Part shown: in pieces, positions 20,671 to 29,530 of the stretch | How the letters are laid out: every line of letters begins with the position of its first letter | Numbering within the stretch: the stretch's first letter is position 1 | Assembly: GCF_014295035.1 (NCBI RefSeq) | Contig: NZ_CP060404.1 | Location: 6,860,501 to 6,924,500 of the forward strand | Direction: 5' to 3' | DNA: 64,000 nt | Source: Streptomyces buecherae | GTDB taxonomy: Bacteria > Actinomycetota > Actinomycetes > Streptomycetales > Streptomycetaceae | Position numbers and translations under genes: made by a program | Notes under the pieces: model-generated | What the model was told of the DNA's origin: nothing | Seen by the model: the letters and a program-made list of their open reading frames with translations, nothing else | The model's database searches: none

Positions 20671-21072
20671 GTGATCGAGTACCGCATCGACCGGCGTGCC
20701 GGCGTCGCCACGTATCTGCAGATCGTCCAGCAGACGAAGCAGGCGCTGCGCCTTGGTCTGTTGCAGCCGGGGGACCGGTTGCCCACGGCCAAGGAGGTCG
20801 TCGCGGCCACCGCGATCAACCCGAACACCGTCCTCAAGGCGTACCGCGAGCTGGAACGGGAGGGCCTGGTCGAACCCCGGCCGGGCCTCGGCACCTTCGT
20901 GCGGCGCTCCCTCGCCCGGCCCGAGTCCGCCGCCGGGTCGCCGCTGCGCGCGGAGTTGGCGGCGTGGATGGACCGGGCGCGCGAGGCCGGGCTCGACCGG
21001 GAGGACGTGGCGGCGCTGTTCGCCTCGGTCCTCGACGAACGCCTCGGCGACGCGCCGCCGACGCCGAACTGA
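20671..21072 (+). CDS. YtrA-subfamily GntR transcriptional regulator
   Basis: A 133-residue regulator with an N-terminal GntR winged helix (YLQIVQQTKQALRLGL, then LPTAKEVVAATAINPNTVLKAYREL and EGLVEPRPGLGTFV) and only a short helical tail, the hallmark of the YtrA subgroup that controls ABC transporter operons. GTG 20671 gives the usual VIEYRIDRR start and has AAAGGG at 20657-20662; in-frame starts at 20662 and 20665 would leave no room for a binding site. It is the first gene of an operon with an ABC ATPase and permease, and a palindrome overlaps its promoter, so autoregulation is likely. Confidence 0.9.
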   Translation: MIEYRIDRRAGVATYLQIVQQTKQALRLGLLQPGDRLPTAKEVVAATAINPNTVLKAYRELEREGLVEPRPGLGTFVRRSLARPESAAGSPLRAELAAWMDRAREAGLDREDVAALFASVLDERLGDAPPTPN

Positions 21073-21106
21073 CCAGGGGAACGAAGATGACGAGTGGGGG
21101 CAACGG

Positions 21107-22072
21107 GTGACCAGCGAGTACGCGGGGGACCCGGGCGCGGCCATCGTGGCGCGCGGACTGGGCAAGAGGTACCGGCAGACCTGGGCGCTGCGCGAGGTCA
21201 CGCTACGGCTCCCCGCCGGGCGGATCTGCGCCGTGATCGGCCCGAACGGCTCGGGCAAGAGCACGTTGCTGGCCATGGCCGCCGGGCTGCTGGCGCCGAC
21301 GACCGGCAGCCTGAGCCTGTTCGGCGAGGCGCGCTCGACGTCCGCCACCCGGCGCCGGGTGGCCTACGTGGCACAGGACAAGCCGTTGTTTCCCCGGCTG
21401 ACCGTCGCGGAGACGCTGCGGTTCGGCCGCGAGCTGAACCCCGGCTGGGACCAGGCCGTGGCGGAGCGGGTCCTGCGGGATGTCGACATACCGACGGGGG
21501 CGCGGATATCGACCCTCTCCGGCGGCCAGCGCACCTGTGTCGCGCTGGCCCTGGCGCTCGGCAAGCGCGCCGACCTGTTGCTGTTGGACGAGCCGATGGC
21601 CGATCAGGACCCGCTGCGGCGCAGCCGCATGATGGGCGCCCTGATGGCCGAGGCCGCCGAGCACGGCACCACCGTGGTCATCGCCACGCACGTGCTCGCC
21701 GAGTTGGACGGCGTCAGCGACCACCTCTGGCTCTTCGGCGCGGGTCGACTCCGACTCGCGGGCGACACGGAGGCCATCCAGTCCGCGCACGCCCTGGTGA
21801 CCGGGGCGCGCCGGGACGGCGAACGGGCCGGGGATCGGGCGAGCAACCCCGGGCTGCCGCCCGAACTCGCCGCCCACGCCGTCGTCGAGGCCCGCGCCAC
21901 CGGCCGCCAACTCACCGTGCTGGTACGGCCCGGCGGCACCGAGCTGGAGGGCGAGTGGATCACCCGCGAGCCCTCCGTCGAGGAGATCCTGCTCGGCTAC
22001 CTCCGCAACCCCACCGCGCCGCCGCTGCTGCTCGACGGCGGCCCCACCGATGCCCCGGAGGTCGCCGCGTGA
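21107..22072 (+). CDS. ABC transporter ATP-binding protein
   Basis: A 321-residue ATPase. Walker A is GPNGSGKST (residues 45-53), the Q-loop is AYVAQDKPLF, the signature LSGGQ covers 137-141, Walker B is LLLLDEP with Asp161 and Glu162, and the H-loop is in VIATHVLAEL. The last 90 residues form an extra domain of the type seen in export ATPases. GTG 21107 has GGGGG at 21096-21100. The stop overlaps the permease start by 4 bp. With a YtrA-type regulator upstream it is probably a stress-induced exporter; the substrate is unknown. Confidence 0.93.
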   Translation: MTSEYAGDPGAAIVARGLGKRYRQTWALREVTLRLPAGRICAVIGPNGSGKSTLLAMAAGLLAPTTGSLSLFGEARSTSATRRRVAYVAQDKPLFPRLTVAETLRFGRELNPGWDQAVAERVLRDVDIPTGARISTLSGGQRTCVALALALGKRADLLLLDEPMADQDPLRRSRMMGALMAEAAEHGTTVVIATHVLAELDGVSDHLWLFGAGRLRLAGDTEAIQSAHALVTGARRDGERAGDRASNPGLPPELAAHAVVEARATGRQLTVLVRPGGTELEGEWITREPSVEEILLGYLRNPTAPPLLLDGGPTDAPEVAA

Positions 22073-23055
22073 AGGGCCTGACCTGGGTGGTCTGGCGCCA
22101 GCACCGAGCCACGGCCTGGACGGTGCTGGCACTGACCGCGATGGCCGCCTGCTGCGTCGGCTACTGGTTCCACCAGCAGTACGCCTTCCAGCAGGATCAC
22201 GGCATCGCGGGTTGCGACATCCTGCTCCCCACTTGTCACGGCCAGCGGCTCACGGACGGCTCCCTGGCTGACGTGGTCAGAGTGCTCGACACCGACTACC
22301 GCGACGTGCTCGTTCGCGCGGGCTACGCGATGCTGGCCCTCCCCCCGCTGCTCGCCGTGTTCCTCGGCGCACCCCTGTTCGCACGGGACTTCGAGAGCGG
22401 CAGCCACCGGTTGGCGCTGACCCAGTCGGTCAGCCCGCGCCGTTGGATGGCCGCCAAGCTCGCCTTCGCCGTGTCCCTCACCCTGGTGGTCAGCCTCGTC
22501 CTCACGGCGCTGTACGGCTGGTGGTGGCACTCGACCTGGCGCGACTTCGGCGACCTGGTCTGGGACACCCCCACACCGTTCCTGACCGCGGGACCGGCCG
22601 GGGTGGCTCTGGCCATGTTGGCGGTGGTGGTCGCCGCCGCCGTCGGCCTGGTCCTCCGCAGGACCCTTCCCGCCATGGTCATCTCCCTCGCGATCAGCGG
22701 CGGAATGCTGTACCTGCTGCGAGCGTGGCGCCCGGCCGAGCACTTGTGGCCGCTGAGCACCGCGCGGTCCACTCCCACGCACTATCCCGACCTACCCCGC
22801 TACACGCTGCACGAGCGTCTGCGCTACGAGACGTCCTCGGGCGAGCGCATCTCCGACCGGGTCTGCCCGGACCTGAGCGTGGAGGCGAACCTGGCTCGCT
22901 GTCTGCGCGAGCACGACGTGGTCAGTTCCCTCGTCGAGTACCACCCCGCCAGCGCCTACTGGCCCACGCAGTGGGTGCTGGCCGGCATCTGCCTGACCGT
23001 CGCCGCCGCCCTCGTCGCCGGCTGCCTGTGGTGGGTCGGTCGCCGGACGGCCTGA
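22069..23055 (+). CDS. ABC transporter permease (ABC-2 type)
   Basis: A 328-residue membrane protein with about six helices. It starts KGLTWVVWRQHRATAW, common for the permease partner of YtrA-type ATPases, and has a conserved cytoplasmic FARDFESGSHRLALTQSVSPRRW segment after the second helix, which likely meets the ATPase. A large extracytoplasmic loop (about residues 225-300) holds four cysteines of the protein. GTG 22069 overlaps the ATPase stop. No substrate motif can be recognised. Confidence 0.85.
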   Translation: MKGLTWVVWRQHRATAWTVLALTAMAACCVGYWFHQQYAFQQDHGIAGCDILLPTCHGQRLTDGSLADVVRVLDTDYRDVLVRAGYAMLALPPLLAVFLGAPLFARDFESGSHRLALTQSVSPRRWMAAKLAFAVSLTLVVSLVLTALYGWWWHSTWRDFGDLVWDTPTPFLTAGPAGVALAMLAVVVAAAVGLVLRRTLPAMVISLAISGGMLYLLRAWRPAEHLWPLSTARSTPTHYPDLPRYTLHERLRYETSSGERISDRVCPDLSVEANLARCLREHDVVSSLVEYHPASAYWPTQWVLAGICLTVAAALVAGCLWWVGRRTA

Positions 23056-23102
23056 CCGTCGACGCCCCCGTGGCCCCTTCGACAACGGAGTTCCGCCGAC
23101 CC

Positions 23103-24680
23103 ATGGCCCTGACCCCGCCGCGCGCCCGCGCCGCCGTCCCGACCACCGCCGCTACCACCACGACCACGGCAGCCGAGCCCGCCGAGCCGCGCCCAACCGA
23201 CACCCGAACCGCCCGCCCCGCCGGCGCCTTCGCCAGGCGGCTGCGGACACGACTGCCGCGCCGGGCCCGCCCGTACGCGCTCGTCCTCCTCCCGGCCGTG
23301 CTCACGCTCGCCACCGGGTTATGGGGGCTCGAACGCGAGCACAGCATGTGGCGCGACGAGTCCACCACGTACCAGGTGGCCCACCGCGACCTCGGCGCGA
23401 TGCTGCGGACGCTCGGCACCGTCGACGTCGTGCACGGCCTCTACTACCTGCTCATGTACGCCGTGTTCGCCTGCTGGGACGGCGGCCTCTGGGCGCTGCG
23501 GCTGCCGTCGGTCCTCGCGATGGCCGGCGCCGCCGCCGGCGTGGCGCTCATCGGCCGCCGACTGGCCGGCCCCGGCGCCGGGTTGGCGGCCGGGCTGGTC
23601 TTCGCGCTGCTGCCGCCGGTGCAGCGGTACGCGCAGGAGGGCCGCTCCTACGCGCTGGTCTGCGCCTGCGTCGTGTGGGGCACGTACCTGCTGCTGCGGG
23701 CGGTCGCCGGGCGCACCCGGCGGGCGTGGTGGGGGTACGCGGCGACGATGGCGCTGGCCTGTCTGCTGCACGAGTTCGCGGTGCTCGCGCTCCTCGCGCA
23801 CGGCCTCACGCTGCGCTGCGCGCGGGTGCGCGGCGACACGTTCTGGTCCTGGGCGCGGGCCGCGGCGGGCGCCGCCGTGCCGCTCGCGCCGCTGGTCGTG
23901 GTCAGCCAGCAGCAGGCGCAGCAGGTCGCGTGGATCTCCGCGCCGGACGTCGGTCAGGTCGCCGCCTTCCTCGGGCTCGCGCTCGCCGCCGGCGCGCTGG
24001 CCCGGGTGGTCGGGGAGCGGCACGGGCGGATCGGGCTGCCGGCGCTGGCGCTGCCGTTGTTCGTCGTGCCCACGGCGCTGCTGATGGCCGCCTCCGCCCT
24101 GCACCCGATCTACGTCGACCGGTACGTGCTCTACGGCTGGCTCGGGTTCGCCCTGCTGCTCGGTGCCGCGCTCGACCGAGGGGTGCGCGCCGCCCGGGCC
24201 CGTGGTCCGGCCACCGTCGGCGTGCTGTGCGGCGTGGTCGCGGCGCTGCTCGTCGCGCAGGTGCCGTACGCGCTGACGCTGCGCACGCCGGACAGCCGGC
24301 TCGACGACACCGTGGCCGCCGCGCGCGCAGTCGGCGAACTCTCCGAGCCCGGGGACGGGCTGCTGTTCCTGCCGTTCCACCGCCGCGAGCCGCTGATGTC
24401 CGCCCCGGGCGAGTTCCACGGGCTGCGTGACCTGGCGCTGGCCCAGGACGCGTCCTCCACGGGCACGCTGTGGGGCACGGAGTTGCCGCCTTCGGCCATC
24501 CGGGCGGGCATGCTGCGCGTGGACCGCGTCACCGTCATCACCGACCCGCGCCCGTCCGCTCGCCCCAGTCCGCAGGAGGCGGTCGAACGCGCCGTACTGC
24601 GGGACCACTTCACGGTCTGCGAGCGGCGCCCGGTGCGGGGCATGCGCGTCGTGCGCTACGCCCGACCGGGCACCTGCTGA
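23103..24680 (+). CDS. GT39-like polytopic membrane glycosyltransferase
   Basis: A 525-residue protein of the GT-C fold related to protein mannosyltransferases and ArnT. A Thr/Ala/Pro-rich cytoplasmic leader (about 50 residues) precedes 11 or so membrane helices. The first extracytoplasmic loop holds the catalytic-type aspartate Asp85 in SMWRDESTTYQVAHR, and a second conserved segment, RYAQEGRSYAL, follows near residue 180. It would use a polyprenyl-linked sugar outside the membrane; acceptor unknown. It begins 47 bp after the ABC permease and may be co-transcribed. Confidence 0.8.
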   Translation: MALTPPRARAAVPTTAATTTTTAAEPAEPRPTDTRTARPAGAFARRLRTRLPRRARPYALVLLPAVLTLATGLWGLEREHSMWRDESTTYQVAHRDLGAMLRTLGTVDVVHGLYYLLMYAVFACWDGGLWALRLPSVLAMAGAAAGVALIGRRLAGPGAGLAAGLVFALLPPVQRYAQEGRSYALVCACVVWGTYLLLRAVAGRTRRAWWGYAATMALACLLHEFAVLALLAHGLTLRCARVRGDTFWSWARAAAGAAVPLAPLVVVSQQQAQQVAWISAPDVGQVAAFLGLALAAGALARVVGERHGRIGLPALALPLFVVPTALLMAASALHPIYVDRYVLYGWLGFALLLGAALDRGVRAARARGPATVGVLCGVVAALLVAQVPYALTLRTPDSRLDDTVAAARAVGELSEPGDGLLFLPFHRREPLMSAPGEFHGLRDLALAQDASSTGTLWGTELPPSAIRAGMLRVDRVTVITDPRPSARPSPQEAVERAVLRDHFTVCERRPVRGMRVVRYARPGTC

Positions 24681-24947
24681 AACCCGGCGGACCGGGGCGG
24701 CGACGGCGCGGGCCGCGCCGTGTCCCGGATCGTAGACAGTCGCGGCGGGGGGCCTGTCGCGTGACGGTAAGTTGAGGCGGCTACGGTTCCGCGGACGACC
24801 GCCGGCCGCGCTGGTCCCCGTCGCGCCAGGCCATCGGCCCAGCGCGGTGGGGTGGCGCGGCCCGGGGGCGACGCATCCGGAGCGGACGAGACCGACGGGG
24901 GTGTGGGATGCGACATCACCGTGCGTACGGACGGGAGAGGCACCATC

Positions 24948-25673
24948 ATGCGGCTGCACACGCGGGAGTGGGGCGCGGGGGATCGGATCGCGCTGCTCAT
25001 CCACGGGATCATGTCGGACCACCGCACCTGGCGGCGGGTCGGCCCGGCGCTGGCCGAGAACGGGTACCGGGTCATCGCGGTCGACCTGCGCGGGCACGGG
25101 GCGAGTGAGCGCGCCGCCGAGTACAGCATTCCGCTGTTCGCCGCCGACCTGGAGGAGAACCTGCCGGTCGGCGCCGACCTGGCCATCGGGCACTCGCTCG
25201 GCGGCCTCTCGCTCTCCTTCGCGGTGGAGCACCTGCGCCCCAAGCGGGCCGTCTACAGCGACCCGGCCTGGGCCCTGGAGACCGGCGAGCGGCCCACCAA
25301 CCCGGAGACGCTGCGGGCCCTGCGCAAGGCCACCCGCAGCATGATCGCCAACTTCAACCCGCACTGGGACGAGGGCGACGTGGACGCGGAGGTCGCCGGC
25401 ATCGCGGCCTGGGACCCGGCGACGGCGGACGCGGTGGGCGGCGAGCACGCCATCGACTACATACCCGAGCGGCCCGTCGTGCCCTCCCTGGTACAGGCCG
25501 CCGACCCGAGCCACGTCGTCTCCGAGGCGCACAAGGAACAACTCCGCGCGGCCGGCTTCACCGTGCACACGGTCAAGAACACGGGCCACTCGATCCACCG
25601 CGACGACCTGGACGGCTTCATGCGCTCCGTCCTCGGCTGGGTGCGCGGCGAGGAGCCGGTCGGGCTCGTGTGA
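24948..25673 (+). CDS. Alpha/beta-fold hydrolase
   Basis: A 241-residue hydrolase with the oxyanion segment LLIHGIMSDHRTW, the VDLRGHGAS strand-turn, the nucleophile elbow GHSLGG with Ser83, and the catalytic His214 in NTGHSIHRDD. It lacks a signal peptide, so it is probably cytoplasmic. Substrate class is open (ester, lactone or peroxide chemistry). ATG 24948 was chosen because GGGAGAGG at 24933-24940 precedes it; the frame is open another 32 codons upstream without family resemblance. Confidence 0.9.
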   Translation: MRLHTREWGAGDRIALLIHGIMSDHRTWRRVGPALAENGYRVIAVDLRGHGASERAAEYSIPLFAADLEENLPVGADLAIGHSLGGLSLSFAVEHLRPKRAVYSDPAWALETGERPTNPETLRALRKATRSMIANFNPHWDEGDVDAEVAGIAAWDPATADAVGGEHAIDYIPERPVVPSLVQAADPSHVVSEAHKEQLRAAGFTVHTVKNTGHSIHRDDLDGFMRSVLGWVRGEEPVGLV

Positions 25674-25688
25674 GCCGGCTCCCGCCAC

Positions 25689-25727
25689 GGGCGGCCGGTC
25701 GCGAGCGCCTGCCGCGACCGGCCGCCC
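25689..25727. terminator. Bidirectional hairpin between convergent genes
   Basis: GGGCGGCCGGTCGCG (25689-25703) and CGCGACCGGCCGCCC (25713-25727) make a perfect 15-bp stem with a 9-nt loop in the 79-bp gap between the hydrolase and the convergent HExxH gene. Confidence 0.85.
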
Positions 25728-25752
25728 GACGCGGCGCGGGCCGCGCCGAGCG

Positions 25753-26661
25753 CTACGTGTCGCACTCCAGGACCGTCCCGCACAGCCCGCACCGGGCCCG
25801 CAACCTGCCCCGGACCGGCACCCGGATGCGCTGGTGGCACACCGGGCAGGGGAAGCGCACCTGGAGCGGGGCCCGCCCCTCGAAGGCGTAGCCGGCGCCC
25901 GGCTCGACGCTGGGGCGCGCGCCCCCCGCGCGCGGGTGCTCCCGCGCATGCCGTCGGTCCTTGGCGTACCGGCGGCGGCTGGCCCAACCGCTGCCGGCCA
26001 AGGGGGGTTGCCGCTCGTCGCGGCGCGCCCGCGCCAGGCCGTCGGCGTACGCGTCGTACCCCTGCGGGCTGGTGAACCACGGCGCGATGTCCTCGCCGAA
26101 CACCTGGCCCCGCTTGGCGAGTACGTAGCCGAACTCCTCCGGCGTGAGGTAGCCGAGCTTCTGCCGGGAGACCGAACTCTCCCGGTAGGCGTCGAGCAGC
26201 AGCCAGCCCGCGCCGAGGTAGGCGGCGGCGGTGTCGGTGAGGATCTCGTTGTCCCGGGTGCCGGGGAAGGAGAGGTCGAGCCGGTGCAGGTAGACGTGCA
26301 TGACCTCGTGCGCGAGGGCGGCTCCGATGTCGCGCCGGTGGGTCTTGAACCGGGCGTTCAGCTCGATGAAGTACTCGGGGCCCGCGGTCAGTTCGACGTT
26401 CCCCGCGTGCTCCATGTCCCGGAAGCTGATGATCATGCGTGCGTCGGGCAGGCGCAGGTGGCGCACCATGACGCGGGCGATGCGCTGCACGCCGAGGTAG
26501 AGGTCGTCGTCGTCCGGGAAGGCGACGTCGGCGGGGGGCACGCTCAACGCGAAGGTGCGCACGGTGTCGTGGGACAGGCGCCGGTAGAGCGCGGTGATGG
26601 CCGCGCGCACCGTCTCCACGTGCGGATATCCGTGCTGGATCTCGCCGCCCGTCGTCGCCAC
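25753..26661 (-). CDS. Uncharacterised HExxH zinc-protease-like protein with C-terminal zinc ribbon
   Basis: A 302-residue cytoplasmic-looking protein. The middle holds HEVMHVYLH (His118, Glu119, His122), the zinc-binding and catalytic pattern of zincins, and 16 residues after the last His comes DNEILTDTAAAYLG, a plausible third ligand and support helix. The C-terminus has CPVC and, about 20 residues on, CGLC, forming a zinc ribbon. The region between is basic. I do not recognise a named family. GTG 26661 has GGGGGTGGG just upstream; an upstream TTG at 26682 is also possible. It is divergent from the secreted trypsin gene, with which it need not be linked. Confidence 0.75.
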   Translation of the reverse strand: MATTGGEIQHGYPHVETVRAAITALYRRLSHDTVRTFALSVPPADVAFPDDDDLYLGVQRIARVMVRHLRLPDARMIISFRDMEHAGNVELTAGPEYFIELNARFKTHRRDIGAALAHEVMHVYLHRLDLSFPGTRDNEILTDTAAAYLGAGWLLLDAYRESSVSRQKLGYLTPEEFGYVLAKRGQVFGEDIAPWFTSPQGYDAYADGLARARRDERQPPLAGSGWASRRRYAKDRRHAREHPRAGGARPSVEPGAGYAFEGRAPLQVRFPCPVCHQRIRVPVRGRLRARCGLCGTVLECDT

Positions 26662-26782
26662 GTCCCACCCCCGCGCCGTCAACCCCGCTGACCTGGCTCA
26701 ACCTTACGGATGGCGCCGGGTGGCGTCAGCGCATCGGGCCGGGCCGCGCGGATCGCGCCCTCAGCTGGCCGGTAGGAAGCCC

Positions 26783-26812
26783 TTGTCACGCGGATCACTC
26801 TCTACACATAAT
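26783..26812 (+). promoter_or_regulatory. Promoter of trypsin gene 1
   Basis: TTGTCA (26783-26788), an 18-bp spacer and CATAAT (26807-26812). The second trypsin gene has the same arrangement (TTGCCA, 18 bp, CATAAT) at 28414-28443, which supports both. The start codon is about 160 bp downstream, so a long leader is predicted. Confidence 0.7.
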
Positions 26813-26832
26813 CACAGGGCGCTTTGCGGGCT

Positions 26833-26850
26833 CACCCCACGGGGTCCGGA
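26833..26850 (+). promoter_or_regulatory. Conserved leader hairpin or operator of trypsin gene 1
   Basis: CACCCCACGGGGTCCGGA, in which ACCCC and GGGGT pair. The second trypsin gene has CACTCCATTGAGTCCGGA at 28466-28483, the same distance from its minus-10. One stem pair changes from C-G to T-A, so pairing is kept. Confidence 0.5.
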
Positions 26851-26973
26851 CGCTTTACGGCTCAACGCCTGGTCTGCACCAAGTTTCTTTGGTGGATCAC
26901 GGGCGAGGGGCGCCGGATTTCTTGTGTGGACGGGTCCGCCAAACGCGGTCAACCCCCCACGAAAGGAACCCCG

Positions 26974-27783
26974 TTGTCCCTCCTCAAGAACGTGAAGAGA
27001 GGCGCCGCGTTCGGCGCCGTCGCCCTCGCCGCCTTCAGCCTCACCCCCGGCACCGCCTTCGCGCAGGCCACCTCGGACGCCTCCGAGGGCCCGCGCACCC
27101 GGATCGTCGGCGGCACCCCGGCCGAACAGGGTGAATTCCCCTTCATGGTCCGGCTGTCGATGGGCTGTGGCGGCGCCCTGTACGCCCAGGACATCGTGCT
27201 GACCGCCGCGCACTGCGTGGACGGCAGCGGCCCGAACACCGACATCGGCGTCACCGGTGGCGTCGTGGACCTGGACGACCCGGCCGCGCAGAAGGCCACG
27301 TCCACCGAGGTCCTCCAGGCCCCCGGCTACGACGGCACGGGCAAGGACTGGGCCCTGATCAAGCTGGACAAGCCGGTCGACCAGCCGACGCTGAAGATCG
27401 CCGACACGGACGCGTACGACAACGGCGAGTTCGACATAGCCGGTTGGGGCGCCGACCGCGAGGGCGGCAGCCAGCAGCAGAAGCTGCTCAAGGCCAAGGT
27501 GCCCTTCATCGACGACGCCACCTGCAAGGCCGCGGGCGGCTCGTACAGCGGCCTGGTCGACGCCGAGGAGATCTGCGCCGGCATCGAGGCGGGCGGCGTC
27601 GACAGTTGCCAGGGCGACTCCGGTGGCCCGATGTTCCGCAAGGACGACGCGGGCGAGTTCATCCAGGTCGGCATCGTGAGCTGGGGTGAGGGCTGCGCGC
27701 GCGCCGGCAAGCCCGGTGTCTACACGCAGGTGAGCCACTTCGCCCAGGACATCAAGAGCGCTGCCGACCAGCTCGGTAGCTGA
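26974..27783 (+). CDS. Secreted trypsin-like serine protease (copy 1)
   Basis: A 269-residue S1A protease close to Streptomyces griseus trypsin. Signal peptide residues 1-30 end in TAFA; a short propeptide (31-43) ends in Arg, so activation exposes IVGG at residue 44. The triad is His80 (TAAHC), Asp125 (KDWALI) and Ser216 (GDSGGP). Asp210 in the S1 pocket gives Lys/Arg specificity. Cysteines fit the usual three disulfides. The TTG start at 26974 follows AAAGGAA, and the paralogue also starts with TTG. A hairpin follows. The mature part is very similar to copy 2 downstream, including an identical WGEGCARAGKPGVYTQVSHF stretch. Confidence 0.95.
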   Translation: MSLLKNVKRGAAFGAVALAAFSLTPGTAFAQATSDASEGPRTRIVGGTPAEQGEFPFMVRLSMGCGGALYAQDIVLTAAHCVDGSGPNTDIGVTGGVVDLDDPAAQKATSTEVLQAPGYDGTGKDWALIKLDKPVDQPTLKIADTDAYDNGEFDIAGWGADREGGSQQQKLLKAKVPFIDDATCKAAGGSYSGLVDAEEICAGIEAGGVDSCQGDSGGPMFRKDDAGEFIQVGIVSWGEGCARAGKPGVYTQVSHFAQDIKSAADQLGS

Positions 27784-27789
27784 TCCCGG

Positions 27790-27827
27790 CCGCCACCGGA
27801 CCCGCCGACGCGCGGGCCCGGTGGCGG
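27790..27827 (+). terminator. Hairpin terminator after trypsin gene 1
   Basis: CCGCCACCGGACCC (27790-27803) and GGGCCCGGTGGCGG (27814-27827): 13 of 14 positions pair, 10-nt loop. It starts 7 bp after the stop. Confidence 0.75.
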
Positions 27828-28413
27828 TGTCGCGGGTGTGAGTGCTCGTACGGGGCGGCGCCATGTCGCCCCGTACGGCGTGCCCGCCCTGGCGCTGTCG
27901 GGTGCCCGCCGTGCGGTGCGGGGCGCCCGTCCGCTGCCCGTTTCATTCCGCGTGCGCGCACCGGGCGGACGCGGAATTCCGCATGCCCGGAAACAGGTCG
28001 GGAGGTTTTTACCGGCGCCCCGCCCGAGACCGTGTTTCGCGCCCACCGCATTTCCGATACGGCCCCGCCGCGACCCGCCGCCACATTGCGGGAAAGCGCC
28101 TTTACGCGTCGCGTTGTCGCGTCCGCGGAGGATGGGTGCTCCGGCCCGGGTGAGGTGTCAGTGCCCGCGGCGCGGTCGCTCCCGCTCCTCGATGTCAAGG
28201 CCCTGAGCTGCGCCGTTCGCGCGGAACGCGGTTATCCGGTCGGCTGGGCCGGCCTCGCGCTGGCGCGGCGAATGGCGTGCGGTGCGAGCGCGCGTCCGTT
28301 TATCGGAATTCCCGGTGGCGCCGATCGATGGGCATGCCCCGCAATCCGTGGGAATCACGCACGCCCTCTCGGAACTGTCCGGAAGATCTTCTGCGGTGTC
28401 CGGAACTCAGCCC
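27828..28413. other. Gene-free stretch between the two trypsin genes
   Basis: About 590 bp with lower GC than the flanks. Several short open frames exist on both strands but none has a domain, a good start or consistent G/C third positions. It may carry regulatory sites for the second protease or be the worn remains of a gene; I recognise nothing definite. Confidence 0.5.
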
Positions 28414-28483
28414 TTGCCACCGTGTCTCAAAGCTCCACATAATTCGAGCGGCACTTTCACGGTCTCACTCCATTGAGTCCGGA
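28414..28483 (+). promoter_or_regulatory. Promoter and leader element of trypsin gene 2
   Basis: TTGCCA (28414-28419), 18 bp, CATAAT (28438-28443), then CACTCCATTGAGTCCGGA (28466-28483) with ACTC/GAGT pairing. The layout matches trypsin gene 1 although most other upstream bases have diverged. The leader to the TTG start is about 150 nt. Confidence 0.65.
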
Positions 28484-28595
28484 TGTTGTGCGGTCCGCTG
28501 CTCTGTCTCAACGGATGTTCTATGGCAGCGGTGTCCGGATTCTGGTTGTCATGATTCTGCCAATTGTGCGCTAACCACCCACGAGAGGACATCCG

Positions 28596-29393
28596 TTGAA
28601 GATCTTCAAGCACGTCAAGAGATGCATCGCCGCGGGCGCCGTCGCCCTCGCCGCCATCAGCATGAGCCCCAGCACCGCGATAGCCCAGAGCGACCCGAGC
28701 GGCCCGAGCACCCGGGTCGTGGGCGGCACCCGCGCGGCCCAGGGCGAGTTCCCGTTCATGGTCCGCCTGTCGATGGGCTGTGGCGGCTCCCTGTACGCCA
28801 AGGACATCGTCCTGACCGCCGCCCACTGCGTGGACGGCAGCGGCCCCAACACCAGCATCACCGCCACCGCGGGCTCGGTCGACCTGCAGAGCACCAGCGC
28901 CATCAAGGTCAGGTCCACCCACGTGCTCCAGGCCCCCGGCTACAACGGCAACGGCAAGGACTGGGCCCTCATCAAGCTGGCCAAGCCGATCAACCTGCCG
29001 ACGCTGAACATCGCCACCACCACGGCGTACGACAACGGCACCTTCGACATCGCGGGTTGGGGCGCCAACCGTGAGGGCGGCGCGCAGCAGCGCTACCTGC
29101 TCAAGGCCAAGGTGCCCTTCATCAGCGACGCCACCTGCAAGGCCGCCGGTGGCTCCTACAGCGGCCTGATCGCCGCCGAGGAGATCTGCGCCGGCCTCCA
29201 GCAGGGCGGCGTGGACACCTGCCAGGGTGACTCCGGTGGCCCGATGTTCCGCAAGGACGGCGCCGGTGCCTGGGTCCAGGTCGGCATCGTGAGCTGGGGC
29301 GAGGGCTGCGCGCGCGCCGGCAAGCCCGGTGTCTACACGCAGGTGAGCCACTTCGCCACGGCCATCAAGAGCGCCGCCAGCCAGCTCGGCTAG
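28596..29393 (+). CDS. Secreted trypsin-like serine protease (copy 2)
   Basis: A 265-residue S1A protease, paralogue of the gene 0.8 kb upstream. The signal peptide ends about residue 30 (STAIA), the propeptide is ten residues to Arg40, and the mature enzyme starts VVGGTRAAQGEFPF, even closer to S. griseus trypsin. Triad His77, Asp122 and Ser213; Asp207 sets Lys/Arg specificity. The TTG start follows AGAGGA. Nearly all differences from copy 1 are conservative surface changes, mainly in the propeptide and the 85-115 loop, so both should be active extracellular proteases, usually made late in growth in Streptomyces. Confidence 0.95.
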   Translation: MKIFKHVKRCIAAGAVALAAISMSPSTAIAQSDPSGPSTRVVGGTRAAQGEFPFMVRLSMGCGGSLYAKDIVLTAAHCVDGSGPNTSITATAGSVDLQSTSAIKVRSTHVLQAPGYNGNGKDWALIKLAKPINLPTLNIATTTAYDNGTFDIAGWGANREGGAQQRYLLKAKVPFISDATCKAAGGSYSGLIAAEEICAGLQQGGVDTCQGDSGGPMFRKDGAGAWVQVGIVSWGEGCARAGKPGVYTQVSHFATAIKSAASQLG

Positions 29394-29530
29394 CGCCCTC
29401 CCGGCGCCGGGCGGCGCCGCGTACCCAGCGCCCACGGGCCCGCGCGACGGGCACCACCAGACGGCGCGCGACGCGGCACCGCACGGACCGGCGGCCCCTT
29501 CGGGCCAGTGAAACGAGTAACCCGCACCAC

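Noticed and set aside
28032..28442. Open frame between the trypsin genes
   Set aside because: No domain, poor codon bias and overlap with the second trypsin promoter.
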